Shown here: positions 17,709-27,144 of the stretch, in pieces
Numbering within the stretch: the stretch's first letter is position 1
Layout of the letters: each line of letters opens with the position of its first letter
Assembly (NCBI RefSeq): GCF_003461955.1
Contig: NZ_QTYB01000002.1
Coordinates: 62,001 to 126,000 of the forward strand
Length of the DNA stretch: 64,000 nt
Direction of reading: 5' to 3'
Origin: Ruminococcus sp. AM36-2AA
Lineage (GTDB): Bacteria; Bacillota; Clostridia; Lachnospirales; Lachnospiraceae
The notes under the pieces: model-generated
What the model was told of the DNA's origin: nothing
Seen by the model: only the letters and a program-made list of their open reading frames with translations
Databases searched by the model: none
Made by a program: the position numbers and the translations under genes

Positions 17709-19475
17709 ATGATCCGGACCATGGTTTACCACAGGAAAAAAATCTGGGTGGTTTTTATGATCTGTGCGGTGCTTCTACTGGGACTTGTGGGGAGGCTTCT
17801 GTACCTTATGGGAGCGCAGTCTGAATATTATTCAAAAAAAGCAGATGATCTTCATGAACGGGAACGTGATATCAAAGCGGCCAGGGGGAAAATTCTGGAT
17901 ATCAATGGAACTATTCTGGCAGATAACCGGACAGTCTGTACAGTATCCGTGATACACAGCCAGATTAAAGATCCGGAAAAAGTGATTCAGGTACTTGCCA
18001 GAGAGTTATCCATGGATGAAGAAATCATCCGGAAAAAAGTAGAAAAAATTTCTTCTATTGAAAGAATTCGAACAAATGTGGAAAAAACAACCGGAGATGC
18101 GATTCGTGAATATGCCCTTGCAGGTGTAAAAGTGGACGAAGATTACAAAAGATATTATCCCTGTGGTTCCCTTGCTTCCAAAGTGCTGGGATTTACAGGG
18201 GGTGACAACCAGGGGATCATTGGCCTTGAGGTGAAATATGATGAGATCCTGAAAGGTGAGTCCGGGAAAATTCTCACAGTTACCGATGCACGTGGAGTGG
18301 AGATCGACGGGACAGGAGAACGGCGGAAGGAGCCAGTGGCGGGAAATACACTGCGGACCAGTCTGGATGTTAACATCCAGAAATATGTACAGCAGGCGGC
18401 TCTGAAAGTGATGGAGGAAAAACAGGCGGAGCGGGTCTCCATTCTTCTTATGAATCCTCGGAATGGGGAAATCTATGCCTGTGTCAATGTTCCGGAATTT
18501 GACCTGAATGATCCGTTTACTTTGAATACAGAAGAAACAGCAGCAGATGGAAAAAAGAAGCAGGATCTTCTGAACCAGATGTGGAGAAATCCCTGTCTGA
18601 ATGATACTTATGAACCAGGATCTACTTTCAAGATCATTACCATGGCAGCGGGACTGGAAGAAGGGGTTGTGTCAACCGAAGATCGTTTTTTCTGCCCGGG
18701 GTATAAAGTGGTGGAGGACCGGAGGATTCACTGTGCAAAAAGAACCGGACATGGTGCACAGAACTTTGTAGAGGGTGCACAGAACTCCTGCAACCCGGTG
18801 TTTATTGAGGTGGGACTGCGGCTGGGAGTAGATAATTATTATAAATACTTTAAACAGTTCGGACTTTTGAAAAAAACAGGAATTGATCTTCCGGGAGAAG
18901 CTGGAACGATCATGCATAACCCGAAAAATATGGGAGAGGTGGAACTTGCCACCGTATCCTTTGGCCAGTCGTTTCAGATCACGCCGATCCAGCTGGCAAC
19001 AACGGTCAGTGCGATCATCAATGGCGGAAACCGGATCACTCCTCATTTTGGGATCAGTGTGGAAAGCGCAGACGGAACAGAAGTGCAGACACTGGAATAT
19101 CCGGTGGAAACGGGGATCGTGTCCAAAGGAACTTCACGGACAGTACGGACGATTCTGGAAACGGTAGTTTCAGAAGGTTCCGGGAAAAACGCCGGGATCG
19201 AAGGTTTCTCCATCGGGGGAAAAACAGCTACCTCTCAGACTCTGCCCAGAGGTTCCGGCAGATACATTTCTTCATTCCTGGGATTTGCACCGGCAGAAGA
19301 CCCGAAAGTTCTGGCCCTGTGCATTATCCATAATCCTCAGGGCATGTATTATGGCGGAATCATTGCCGCACCGGTAGTAAGAAGTATTTTTGAAAATGTG
19401 TTGCCCTATCTTGGAATTGCGAAGACCGTCACGCAGACTCCATCCGGGGAAAACCGGGCAGATGGGGTTGATTAA
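17709..19475 (+). CDS. Second class B penicillin-binding protein (SpoVD/FtsI family) with KTA in place of KTG
   Basis: 588 residues from the ATG at 17709, 8 bases after GAGGGGG; an in-frame ATG at 17682 lies inside the hairpin. One membrane helix (about 12-33), a dimerisation domain (ARGKILDINGTILA) and a transpeptidase domain. SxxK is STFK (Ser305) and SxN is SCN (Ser360, Asn362). The third motif reads Lys505-Thr506-Ala507 instead of KTG, which is unusual. In Firmicutes a second PBP here is often the sporulation enzyme SpoVD, partner of SpoVE. Whether it is active or sporulation-specific cannot be told from sequence alone. Confidence 0.9.
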   Translation: MIRTMVYHRKKIWVVFMICAVLLLGLVGRLLYLMGAQSEYYSKKADDLHERERDIKAARGKILDINGTILADNRTVCTVSVIHSQIKDPEKVIQVLARELSMDEEIIRKKVEKISSIERIRTNVEKTTGDAIREYALAGVKVDEDYKRYYPCGSLASKVLGFTGGDNQGIIGLEVKYDEILKGESGKILTVTDARGVEIDGTGERRKEPVAGNTLRTSLDVNIQKYVQQAALKVMEEKQAERVSILLMNPRNGEIYACVNVPEFDLNDPFTLNTEETAADGKKKQDLLNQMWRNPCLNDTYEPGSTFKIITMAAGLEEGVVSTEDRFFCPGYKVVEDRRIHCAKRTGHGAQNFVEGAQNSCNPVFIEVGLRLGVDNYYKYFKQFGLLKKTGIDLPGEAGTIMHNPKNMGEVELATVSFGQSFQITPIQLATTVSAIINGGNRITPHFGISVESADGTEVQTLEYPVETGIVSKGTSRTVRTILETVVSEGSGKNAGIEGFSIGGKTATSQTLPRGSGRYISSFLGFAPAEDPKVLALCIIHNPQGMYYGGIIAAPVVRSIFENVLPYLGIAKTVTQTPSGENRADGVD

Positions 19476-19538
19476 TGAAAGGAAAAGCCTTATACTGTTG
19501 AAGAAGTATAAAAAAACGAAAGAATTAGAGGTGTGAGG

Positions 19539-20495
19539 ATGGAGTTTCATGTTGTGATCCCTGTGCTGATCTCATTTGCGATCAGCCTTGTATTAGGACC
19601 GATTGTTATCCCTTTTTTAAGAAGACTTAAAATGGGACAGACAGAGAGAGAGCTGGGCGTGCAGTCCCACCTGAAAAAGAACGGTACCCCGACCATGGGC
19701 GGAGTGATCTTTCTCATTGCGACAACTGTGACATCACTGTTTTATATCAGAGATTATCCGATGATCATCCCGGTACTTTTCCTGACCCTGGGATTTGGAC
19801 TGATCGGATTTCTGGATGATTATCTGAAAGTAGTCCTGAAACGTTCAGATGGTCTTCTGCCATGGCAGAAAATGGCACTGCAGATTGTTGTGACAGCTGT
19901 ATTTGCTTTTTATCTTGTAAATTATTCCAACGTATCCCTGACTATGAAGATCCCGTTCTGGAGCGGACATTATCTGAATCTGGGATGGTTTGCGGTTCCG
20001 GTACTGTTTTTTGCGGTTATCGGTACAGTAAACGGAGTAAACTTTACCGACGGACTTGACGGACTGGCTTCCAGTGTTACCCTGATTGTTGCAGTATTTT
20101 TTACTGTTGTTTCCCTTGGAATGAACAGTGGTGTGGAGCCGATTACCTGTGCGGTTGTAGGCAGCCTTATGGGCTTCCTTCTGTTTAATGTATATCCGGC
20201 CAAGGTATTTATGGGAGACACCGGTTCTCTGGCACTGGGCGGTTTTGTGGCTGGTGTGGCTTATGCCATGCAGATGCCGCTGTTTATTATCCTGGTGGGA
20301 CTGATCTACCTTATTGAGGTACTGTCCGTTATGATCCAGGTATCCTATTTCAAGGCAACACACGGAAAAAGAATTTTCAAGATGGCGCCTATCCACCATC
20401 ATTTTGAGCTTTGCGGGTGGTCCGAGACACGGGTCGTTGCAGTGTTCTCTGTTGTAACTGCCATTATGTGCCTGATCGCTCTCCTGGCATTATAA
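19539..20495 (+). CDS. mraY: Phospho-N-acetylmuramoyl-pentapeptide transferase
   Basis: 318 residues from the ATG at 19539 with GAGGTG 5 bases upstream (a GTG at 19533 overlaps that site). Ten membrane helices are expected. Signatures: KNGTPTMGGV, GFLDDYLK with the paired Asp residues, NFTDGLDGLA, MGDTGSLALGG and the loop PIHHHFE. It makes lipid I by moving phospho-MurNAc-pentapeptide onto undecaprenyl phosphate. It lies between the second PBP and murD. Confidence 0.97.
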   Translation: MEFHVVIPVLISFAISLVLGPIVIPFLRRLKMGQTERELGVQSHLKKNGTPTMGGVIFLIATTVTSLFYIRDYPMIIPVLFLTLGFGLIGFLDDYLKVVLKRSDGLLPWQKMALQIVVTAVFAFYLVNYSNVSLTMKIPFWSGHYLNLGWFAVPVLFFAVIGTVNGVNFTDGLDGLASSVTLIVAVFFTVVSLGMNSGVEPITCAVVGSLMGFLLFNVYPAKVFMGDTGSLALGGFVAGVAYAMQMPLFIILVGLIYLIEVLSVMIQVSYFKATHGKRIFKMAPIHHHFELCGWSETRVVAVFSVVTAIMCLIALLAL

Positions 20496-20509
20496 GGAGG
20501 AACAGAAAA

Positions 20510-21865
20510 ATGGATTTAAAAGGAAAAAAAGTTCTCGTTTTCGGAGCCGGAAAAAGTGGCATTGGTGCCGCTGACCTGCTTGGAAGTGTAGGAGCACAGC
20601 CGATAATCTATGACGGAAATGAAAACCTTGATAAAGAAGCGGTTTTACATAAAACAAACGGAACATACACCCCGGAGATCTGGGCCGGTGCTTTTCCGGA
20701 AGGAGAGATGGAAAGTCTTGATCTCGTAGTGTTAAGCCCGGGAGTTCCAACAGATCTTCCACTGGTAAAGAGCTTCTACGAAAAAGGCCTTCCGGTATGG
20801 AGTGAGGTAGAACTTGCCTACCGTACAGGAAAAGGCGAGGTTCTTGCAATTACAGGAACCAACGGCAAGACAACAACAACAGCTCTCCTTGGAAAGATTA
20901 TGGGAGATGCCCGTGAATCTGTATTTGTTGTAGGAAATATCGGAACTGCATATACATCAAAATCACTGGAGATGCGTGAGGATTCTGTAACCGTTGCGGA
21001 GATCAGCAGCTTCCAGCTGGAGACTATCGAGCAGTTCCGCCCGAAGGTCAGTGCGATCCTCAACATTACAGAAGATCATCTGAACCGTCATCATACCATG
21101 GAAGAATACATCCGTGTAAAAGAGCTGATTACCAAGAATCAGGGACCAGAAGATGTATGTGTCCTGAATTATGAGGATGAAGTCCTCCGTAAATTCGGTG
21201 AGAACATCGTTCCGAAGGTGGTATATTTTTCAAGCCTGCGTAAACTGGATCAGGGTATCTATCTGGACGGAGATCAGATCATTCTGAAAACAGAAAAAGA
21301 AGAGATCCCGATCGTAAAGACAGGAGAACTTAAGATCCTTGGCCGTCATAATCACGAGAATGTAATGGCTGCAGCAGCCATGGCATATTATGCGGGAGTT
21401 TCTGTGGAAAGCATCCACAAGAGCGTATGCGAGTTTGTGGCAGTTCCTCACAGAATCGAGTATGTAACAGAGAAGAACGGCGTTGCCTATTACAACGATT
21501 CCAAGGGAACCAACCCGGATGCAGCCATCAAGGGAATTCAGGCTATGAACCGTCCGACTCTTCTGATCGGCGGTGGCTATGACAAGGAATCCAGCTATGA
21601 CGAGTGGATAGAATCCTTCGACGGAAAAGTCCGTTATCTTGTTCTCATTGGCCAGACAAAAGAAAAGATCAAAGCAGCGGCAGAACGTCTTGGATTTACA
21701 GACATCATCCTCTGTGAGGATCTGAAAGAAGCAGTTCAGATTTGTGCGGAAAAAGCAAATCCAGGAGATGCGGTTCTTCTTTCACCGGCCTGTGCAAGCT
21801 GGGGACAGTTTGATAACTACGAACAGCGTGGCGACATGTTCAAGGAATATGTGAAAGCACTGTAA
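20510..21865 (+). CDS. murD: UDP-N-acetylmuramoylalanine--D-glutamate ligase
   Basis: 451 residues from the ATG at 20510, which has AAGGAGG upstream and gives the standard start MDLKGKKVLVFGAGKSGIGA. Mur ligase signatures: ATP-binding TGTNGKTTTTAL, then EDHLNRH, GRHNHENVMAA and YYNDSKGTNPDA. It adds D-glutamate to UDP-MurNAc-L-Ala in the cytoplasm. The gap to mraY is 14 bases. Confidence 0.97.
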   Translation: MDLKGKKVLVFGAGKSGIGAADLLGSVGAQPIIYDGNENLDKEAVLHKTNGTYTPEIWAGAFPEGEMESLDLVVLSPGVPTDLPLVKSFYEKGLPVWSEVELAYRTGKGEVLAITGTNGKTTTTALLGKIMGDARESVFVVGNIGTAYTSKSLEMREDSVTVAEISSFQLETIEQFRPKVSAILNITEDHLNRHHTMEEYIRVKELITKNQGPEDVCVLNYEDEVLRKFGENIVPKVVYFSSLRKLDQGIYLDGDQIILKTEKEEIPIVKTGELKILGRHNHENVMAAAAMAYYAGVSVESIHKSVCEFVAVPHRIEYVTEKNGVAYYNDSKGTNPDAAIKGIQAMNRPTLLIGGGYDKESSYDEWIESFDGKVRYLVLIGQTKEKIKAAAERLGFTDIILCEDLKEAVQICAEKANPGDAVLLSPACASWGQFDNYEQRGDMFKEYVKAL

Positions 21866-21920
21866 TAATCCGAAAAATACATACATAAGCTGAAATAAAG
21901 ACCACTGTGGAGGCCACAGC

Positions 21921-23021
21921 ATGAAGGCAGAACAGAAACAGACCGGAAAGACTGATACCGTTCTCTGGGTTCTGGTTCTGATCCTTGTTGTGTTTGGCCT
22001 GGGGGCGCTTTTTTCGGCAAGCGAATATAATGGCAGAGTGCGTTTTCACGACTCTGCCTATTATTTTAAGAAGCAGCTCTTTGCCACGGCACTGGGGCTG
22101 CTTGTTATGTATCTGGCATCAAGGGTGGATTACCGCATTCCTGTGAAGCTGGCACCGGGCGCATATATTCTTTCACTTTTTCTCTCTACGGCAGTGCTGC
22201 TTTTCGGACAGGAGATTAACGGGTCGAAGCGGTGGCTGAACCTTGGGCCGCTGTCATTTCAGCCATCGGAGTATTCCAAGGTTGCGGTAATCCTTTTTCT
22301 CGTATGGCAGATCAGCCGGACAAAAAGCAAGACAACGGGGTTCTGGTTTATGTGCAGGACGATGATGACCCTGCTCCCGGTAGTTGGCCTGGTAGGTTCC
22401 AATAATTTAAGTACGGCGGTGATCATTCTAGGAATCGGTGTGATGCTGATCTTTGTGGCCAATCCCAGATATCTGCAGTTTCTGGCTCTGGGAAGTGCAG
22501 GAGTTGGATTTATTGCGGTTTTTCTTGCTGCGGAAAGTTACCGCCTGGAGCGTCTGGCGATTTGGAGGGATCCGGAAAAATATGAAAAAGGATTTCAGAC
22601 CATACAGGGTCTGTATGCCATAGGAAGCGGAGGGATTTTTGGCAAAGGTTTCGGGAACAGTCTGCAGAAGCTGGGATTTGTACCGGAAGCCCAGAATGAT
22701 ATGATTTTTTCCATTGTGTGTGAAGAGACGGGAATTCTGGGGGCTTTTCTGGTACTTTTTCTGTTTGGGCTTCTGATCTGGAGGCTTTGTATGCTGGCAC
22801 TGAACTGCCGGGATCTTAAGGGGACACTTCTATGCGCCGGAATCATGGCACATATGTCGATCCAGGTAGTCCTGAATGTTGCGGTTGTAACAAATACGAT
22901 TCCCAATACCGGGATCACGCTGCCCTTTGTAAGTTATGGCGGAACTTCCGTTGTTTTTCTTCTGGGGGAGATGGGGCTGGCTTTAAGTGTCAGCAGTCAC
23001 AGACATGGAAGAATCACATAG
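21921..23021 (+). CDS. ftsW: SEDS-family peptidoglycan glycosyltransferase (FtsW/SpoVE)
   Basis: 366 residues, about ten membrane helices, ATG after GGAGG. SEDS landmarks are visible: NGSKRWLNLGPLSFQPSEYSK, with the catalytic Asp region further on (EAQNDMIFSIVCEETG), and the closing PNTGITLPFVSYGG. The protein polymerises lipid II into glycan strands with a class B PBP. Its place after murD marks it as FtsW or its sporulation relative SpoVE rather than RodA. Two PBPs upstream could each be its partner. Confidence 0.93.
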   Translation: MKAEQKQTGKTDTVLWVLVLILVVFGLGALFSASEYNGRVRFHDSAYYFKKQLFATALGLLVMYLASRVDYRIPVKLAPGAYILSLFLSTAVLLFGQEINGSKRWLNLGPLSFQPSEYSKVAVILFLVWQISRTKSKTTGFWFMCRTMMTLLPVVGLVGSNNLSTAVIILGIGVMLIFVANPRYLQFLALGSAGVGFIAVFLAAESYRLERLAIWRDPEKYEKGFQTIQGLYAIGSGGIFGKGFGNSLQKLGFVPEAQNDMIFSIVCEETGILGAFLVLFLFGLLIWRLCMLALNCRDLKGTLLCAGIMAHMSIQVVLNVAVVTNTIPNTGITLPFVSYGGTSVVFLLGEMGLALSVSSHRHGRIT

Positions 23022-23057
23022 AATAAAAAGTAAGAGGCCCTTTTAGGAGTGGAAGAC

Positions 23058-24329
23058 TTGAATGAGATCGATGAGATCGTCGTAACCGGAGGCAGGCCGC
23101 TGCATGGGACTGTGCGGATCCAGGGGTCAAAAAATACGGCACTTCCGGTTATGGCGGCGGCCCTTTTAAGCTCCGGGACCAGTGTACTGCGGGAGTGTCC
23201 GAAGATCACAGATGTATTTTTGATGGAAAAAATCCTCCGGGAGCTGGGCGCGGAAACCTGGTGGGAGGATCATGACCTTTATCTGGACTGCAGTCATGCG
23301 GACGGTACCGTGATACCGGAATATTTTTCCGGAAAAATGCGTTCTTCTGTGATTCTGCTGGGGGCAATGCTTGGACGGAATGGGAAAGCACGGACCGGTT
23401 ATCCGGGCGGATGTGTCATTGGCAAACGTCCGGTGGATCTTCATATACAGGTTTTACAGAAGCTTGGTGCCAGAATCGTGGAAAACGGGAATGAGATTCA
23501 GGCAACCTGTGGAAAACTGAAAGGAGCGGAAGTGATTTTTCCCAAAAGCAGCGTGGGAGCCACAGAACAGGGAATTCTGGCAGCCGTTCTTGCAGAGGGA
23601 AAAACCGTTTTTACGGGATGTGCCCGCGAACCGGAAATTACCTGGCTGTGTCAGTATCTGACAGGGATGGGGGCAAAGATTGAAATTCTGGAAAATGGAA
23701 GTATCTGTATCGAAGGTGTAAAGAAACTGCATCCCGGCAGCGGGACGATTCCCCCGGACCGTATTGTTGCCGGAACCTATCTTATGGCAGCGGCGGCCAC
23801 CAGAGGAGAGATCATTCTGGAAAATCCGCCGATCGATGAAATGCATGCAATCCTGGAAGTATATCGGAAAATGGGTGGACAATGTCACCGGATAGGTGGT
23901 AAACTAATAGTCAACGGAAAAAATGCAGGTTTTCCCCTTGAACTTCTGGAGACAGATGTTTACCCGGGATTTCCTACAGATCTGCAGTCTCCGGCGATGG
24001 CTGTGCTGGCCACGATCCCGGGAGTGAGCAGGATCCGTGAGAAGATTTTTGAGGACAGATATAAACTGGCGTCATGGCTCTGTTATATGGGAGCGAAGAT
24101 TGAGATCCGGGATGGAATGGCTGTGGTACACGGAGGTTATCCACTTCGGGGATGCATCGTGGAAGCAGAGGAACTCCGCGGAGGTGCGGCACTTGTGATC
24201 GCGGCGCTTGCAGCAGAAGGGGTTACCAGGATCAGAGGCTGCTCCTTTATTGAAAGAGGTTATGAACATATCTGTGAAGATTTGACTGCGCTTGGCGGTC
24301 TGCTGATAAAGGACAGAGGAACTTTATGA
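23058..24329 (+). CDS. murA: UDP-N-acetylglucosamine 1-carboxyvinyltransferase
   Basis: 423 residues from the TTG at 23058, spaced 8 bases from AGGAG; a GTG at 23049 overlaps that site. The EPSP-synthase-like fold shows QGSKNTALPVMAAALLSSG, the loop PGGCVIGKRPVDLH with the fosfomycin-target Cys, and TDVYPGFPTDLQSPAMAV. It transfers enolpyruvate from PEP to UDP-GlcNAc, the first step of murein synthesis. Firmicutes often carry two MurA copies; this one is tied to the division cluster. Its stop overlaps the ftsQ start by 4 bases. Confidence 0.94.
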   Translation: MNEIDEIVVTGGRPLHGTVRIQGSKNTALPVMAAALLSSGTSVLRECPKITDVFLMEKILRELGAETWWEDHDLYLDCSHADGTVIPEYFSGKMRSSVILLGAMLGRNGKARTGYPGGCVIGKRPVDLHIQVLQKLGARIVENGNEIQATCGKLKGAEVIFPKSSVGATEQGILAAVLAEGKTVFTGCAREPEITWLCQYLTGMGAKIEILENGSICIEGVKKLHPGSGTIPPDRIVAGTYLMAAAATRGEIILENPPIDEMHAILEVYRKMGGQCHRIGGKLIVNGKNAGFPLELLETDVYPGFPTDLQSPAMAVLATIPGVSRIREKIFEDRYKLASWLCYMGAKIEIRDGMAVVHGGYPLRGCIVEAEELRGGAALVIAALAAEGVTRIRGCSFIERGYEHICEDLTALGGLLIKDRGTL

Positions 24330-25666
24330 AAAAATCCAAAAAAAATTCGCTGGCAGCAGCCGGAATGATTCTGGTTCTGCTGCTGGCAGGTGTTATTTTC
24401 TTTTTTACTTATTATCAGGTTGATGAAGTACAGGTGATGGGAAGTAGCCATTATTCTGAGAAACAGATCAAGAAGATGGTCCTTCGGGGGCCGCTGGCAT
24501 CCAATTCTGTTCTGGCACCCCTTCTTTACACCAAACAGAATACAAAAGATGTTCCTTTTGTGGATGGTTATACAGTGACCAGACTTAACCGTCACACCAT
24601 TTGTGTCAGTGTGAAGGAGAAGGATATTGTCGGCTGTATTCCTTATCTGGACAGTTACATTTACTTTGACAGAAATGGAGTTTTTGTGGAAGGTTCCACA
24701 GAACGCAATGAGAAGATTCCGTTTTTTGACGGAATTAAAGTAAAAAAAGTAATTCTCAATGAGAAGCTTCCTATTAAGGATGAGACTGTGATGAACACAG
24801 CGGTGGCTCTGTCTACTATTTTTTCAAAAAATGACAAGGTTCCGGATCATATTGAATTCGGAGATGACGGGCAGATCAGCCTGGTTTACGGAGATATTAC
24901 GGTCAAGCTTGGAAAGGACGAGTATCTGGAAGACAAAATGACCAGGGTACTTGCCATTCTTCCGCTGATTTCCGGAAAAAAAGGAATTCTCCACGCTGAA
25001 AATGTAAATGATAATTCCAAGACCATAACACTGGAGCAGGAACAGGATGAGAATCAGAATTCCGAAGAAACCTGGACAGGCGGTTATGATGAGGAAGGAA
25101 ATTACACAGGCGAGGGCGAATACGACGAAAATGGCAATTATGTAGGGCCGAAGCCTCAGAGTGATCTGGAATATGCAAAGGAAAAATGGATCGGCGGATA
25201 TGACGAAGAAGGTGACTACACAGGAAGCGGTGAGTATGACGCCAACGGTAATTATGTCGGAGAAGCACCTACGGAAGAGAGTATGGCTGCCAAGGGAAAC
25301 TGGAAAGGTGGATACCGTGAGGATGGCGGTTATGATGGAACCAGCGAATATGACCGTGACGGTAATTATGTAGGAACACTTGAGGATTATCTGGCATCAG
25401 AAGAAGGTAACGGAGACGGGACAGATTCTGCGAATGCAGACTCTGGAAATGCGGATTCCGAAAGCGCAGATACCGGAAGTTCCGATTCTCAGAATACGAA
25501 TTCAGAGGATTCCGAAAACGGAGATTACACTTCGGATGGAAGTACGGATAATATGGATGAGGATACTGATACAGAAACGGATTACAATAGTGATTATGGT
25601 GATGGATCTGATAATTATGACGAAAATCAGGACGGAGATTACAGTGATGCGTCCGATTACCAGTGA
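24326..25666 (+). CDS. ftsQ: Cell division protein FtsQ/DivIB with repeat-bearing acidic tail
   Basis: 446 residues, much longer than usual for DivIB. A short cytoplasmic segment, one membrane helix (about 10-30), a POTRA domain (from about 31, YYQVDEVQVMGSSHYSEKQI) and a beta domain to about 232. Then a tail unlike the family: three copies of a 25-residue unit at 250-274, 288-312 and 326-350, spaced exactly 38 residues, each starting W-x-GGY and ending GNYVG. It finishes in a Ser/Asp/Asn/Gly-rich acidic stretch. The core function is stabilising the FtsL-DivIC-FtsWI complex; the tail function is unknown. Confidence 0.88.
   Translation: MKKSKKNSLAAAGMILVLLLAGVIFFFTYYQVDEVQVMGSSHYSEKQIKKMVLRGPLASNSVLAPLLYTKQNTKDVPFVDGYTVTRLNRHTICVSVKEKDIVGCIPYLDSYIYFDRNGVFVEGSTERNEKIPFFDGIKVKKVILNEKLPIKDETVMNTAVALSTIFSKNDKVPDHIEFGDDGQISLVYGDITVKLGKDEYLEDKMTRVLAILPLISGKKGILHAENVNDNSKTITLEQEQDENQNSEETWTGGYDEEGNYTGEGEYDENGNYVGPKPQSDLEYAKEKWIGGYDEEGDYTGSGEYDANGNYVGEAPTEESMAAKGNWKGGYREDGGYDGTSEYDRDGNYVGTLEDYLASEEGNGDGTDSANADSGNADSESADTGSSDSQNTNSEDSENGDYTSDGSTDNMDEDTDTETDYNSDYGDGSDNYDENQDGDYSDASDYQ
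25073..25375 (+). repeat. Three tandem 114-base coding repeats in ftsQ
   Basis: Period 114 bases (38 codons). The conserved part of each unit encodes W-x-GGY-x-E-x-G-x-Y-x-G-x-x-EYD-x-x-GNYVG and the spacer varies. The third unit is the most diverged. The motif resembles aromatic/glycine extracellular repeats. Confidence 0.9.
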
Positions 25667-25798
25667 AGATAAAAAAATCCTTTCTTATATAAATACCAGT
25701 ATTTGGGCATTTTGCCAGAGATTGTTTTGCAAATGTTTCTGTTAATAGAAACAGTGCCGAAATTTAGTGAAAAAAGTATAAAAAAACAAAATTAGTGG

Positions 25799-25827
25799 TT
25801 GATTAATTACCGAAAAAAATATATGAT
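25799..25827 (+). promoter_or_regulatory. Promoter of ftsZ
   Basis: TTGATT, 17-base spacer, TATGAT, about 80 bases before ftsZ. The 239-base gap after ftsQ otherwise shows only AT-rich sequence and no strong terminator hairpin. Confidence 0.6.
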
Positions 25828-25905
25828 ATAACTATGTGTATATGTAGCTTGGAATAGATTATTACACTGAATCGGATATCAGGTAGAAATAAAGGAGGAA
25901 GTACA

Positions 25906-27069
25906 TTGTTAGAGATAATGACGAATGAGGCTGAGTCTTCTGCGAAGATTATTGTAATTGGAGTAGGCGGCGCAGGTAATAATGCAGTAAACAGAATGGT
26001 GGAAGAGGCCATTGGAGGAGTTGAGTTTGTAGGTGTCAATACCGATAAACAGGCTCTGACACTGTGTAAAGCTCCGACTGTACTTCAGATTGGTGAGAAA
26101 ATTACGAAAGGTCTTGGCGCCGGTGCACAGCCGGAAGTTGGACAGAAGGCAGCTGAGGAGAGCATTGAAGAAGTTAAGAAGATCATTGAGGGAGCTGACA
26201 TGGTTTTCGTTACCTGTGGTATGGGTGGCGGAACCGGAACCGGAGCTGCTCCTGTAATCGCCGGTGCGGCGAAAGAAATGGGTATCCTGACTGTCGGTGT
26301 TGTTACCAAGCCTTTCCGTTTTGAAGCTAAGACTCGTATGAATAATGCACTTGCGGGAATCGAGAATCTGAAGAAAGCAGTTGACACTTTAATTGTCATC
26401 CCGAATGACAAGTTACTTGAGATCGTTGACAGAAGAACAACCATGCCGGAAGCACTGCGTAAGGCTGATGAGGTTCTTCAGCAGGCAGTACAGGGTATCA
26501 CAGACCTGATCAATCTGCCGGCACTGATCAACCTTGACTTTGCAGACGTACAGACTGTTATGACAGACAAGGGAATCGCTCACATCGGTATCGGTGAGGC
26601 AAGAGGTGATGACAAGGCTATGGAGGCTGTACAGCAGGCGGTATCTTCTCCGCTTCTTGAGACAACCATTAAGGGCGCTACGCATGTGATCATCAATATT
26701 TCCGGAGATATTTCTCTTATGGATGCCAACGATGCGGCAAGTTATGTTCAGGAACTTACAGGTGAGGATGCGAATATTATCTTTGGTGCCATGTATGATG
26801 ATTCTGTTGCAGATTATGCAAGGATTACAGTTATTGCAACAGGTCTTACAGACAATAACCTTCAGAATACACCATTTGGAAACAGAGCTTCCAATTCTGT
26901 ATTCGGAGCAGCCAAGAAGACAAGCCCGTCACCGGCAAGCAGCATGAATCTTAATATGCCGAGCTTCAGTCTGCCAACTATGAATTCCACACAGTTTGGT
27001 ACTAAGGCACCGACAAGCACTGTTCAGAAAAAGGACATCCAGATTCCGGATTTTCTTAAGAACAGATAA
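25906..27069 (+). CDS. ftsZ: Cell division GTPase FtsZ
   Basis: 387 residues from a TTG start spaced 7 bases from AAAGGAGG; the product then begins MLEIMTN, matching the MLEF-type start of other Firmicute FtsZ, whereas the ATG at 25918 is too far from the site. The tubulin signature [10 protein letters not shown] is at 107-116 and the T7 loop region NLDFADVQT is intact. A Ser/Thr/Pro-rich linker leads to the conserved C-terminal peptide [10 protein letters not shown] that binds FtsA/SepF/ZapA partners. It polymerises into the division ring. No ftsA is present upstream. Confidence 0.98.
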   Translation: MLEIMTNEAESSAKIIVIGVGGAGNNAVNRMVEEAIGGVEFVGVNTDKQALTLCKAPTVLQIGEKITKGLGAGAQPEVGQKAAEESIEEVKKIIEGADMVFVTCGMGGGTGTGAAPVIAGAAKEMGILTVGVVTKPFRFEAKTRMNNALAGIENLKKAVDTLIVIPNDKLLEIVDRRTTMPEALRKADEVLQQAVQGITDLINLPALINLDFADVQTVMTDKGIAHIGIGEARGDDKAMEAVQQAVSSPLLETTIKGATHVIINISGDISLMDANDAASYVQELTGEDANIIFGAMYDDSVADYARITVIATGLTDNNLQNTPFGNRASNSVFGAAKKTSPSPASSMNLNMPSFSLPTMNSTQFGTKAPTSTVQKKDIQIPDFLKNR

Positions 27070-27085
27070 TAAATGAACATAATAA

Positions 27086-27126
27086 AATCCGGCAGAGGAT
27101 CCATCTGGAATCCTGCCGGATTTTTT
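27086..27126 (+). terminator. Bidirectional terminator between ftsZ and the DUF1540 gene
   Basis: Stem AATCCGGCAG (27086-27095) with CTGCCGGATT (27113-27122), then T residues; in the other direction the stem is followed by TTTTA, so it can serve both convergent genes. Confidence 0.9.
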
Positions 27127-27144
27127 GGCTTTCAGTTCAGAATA

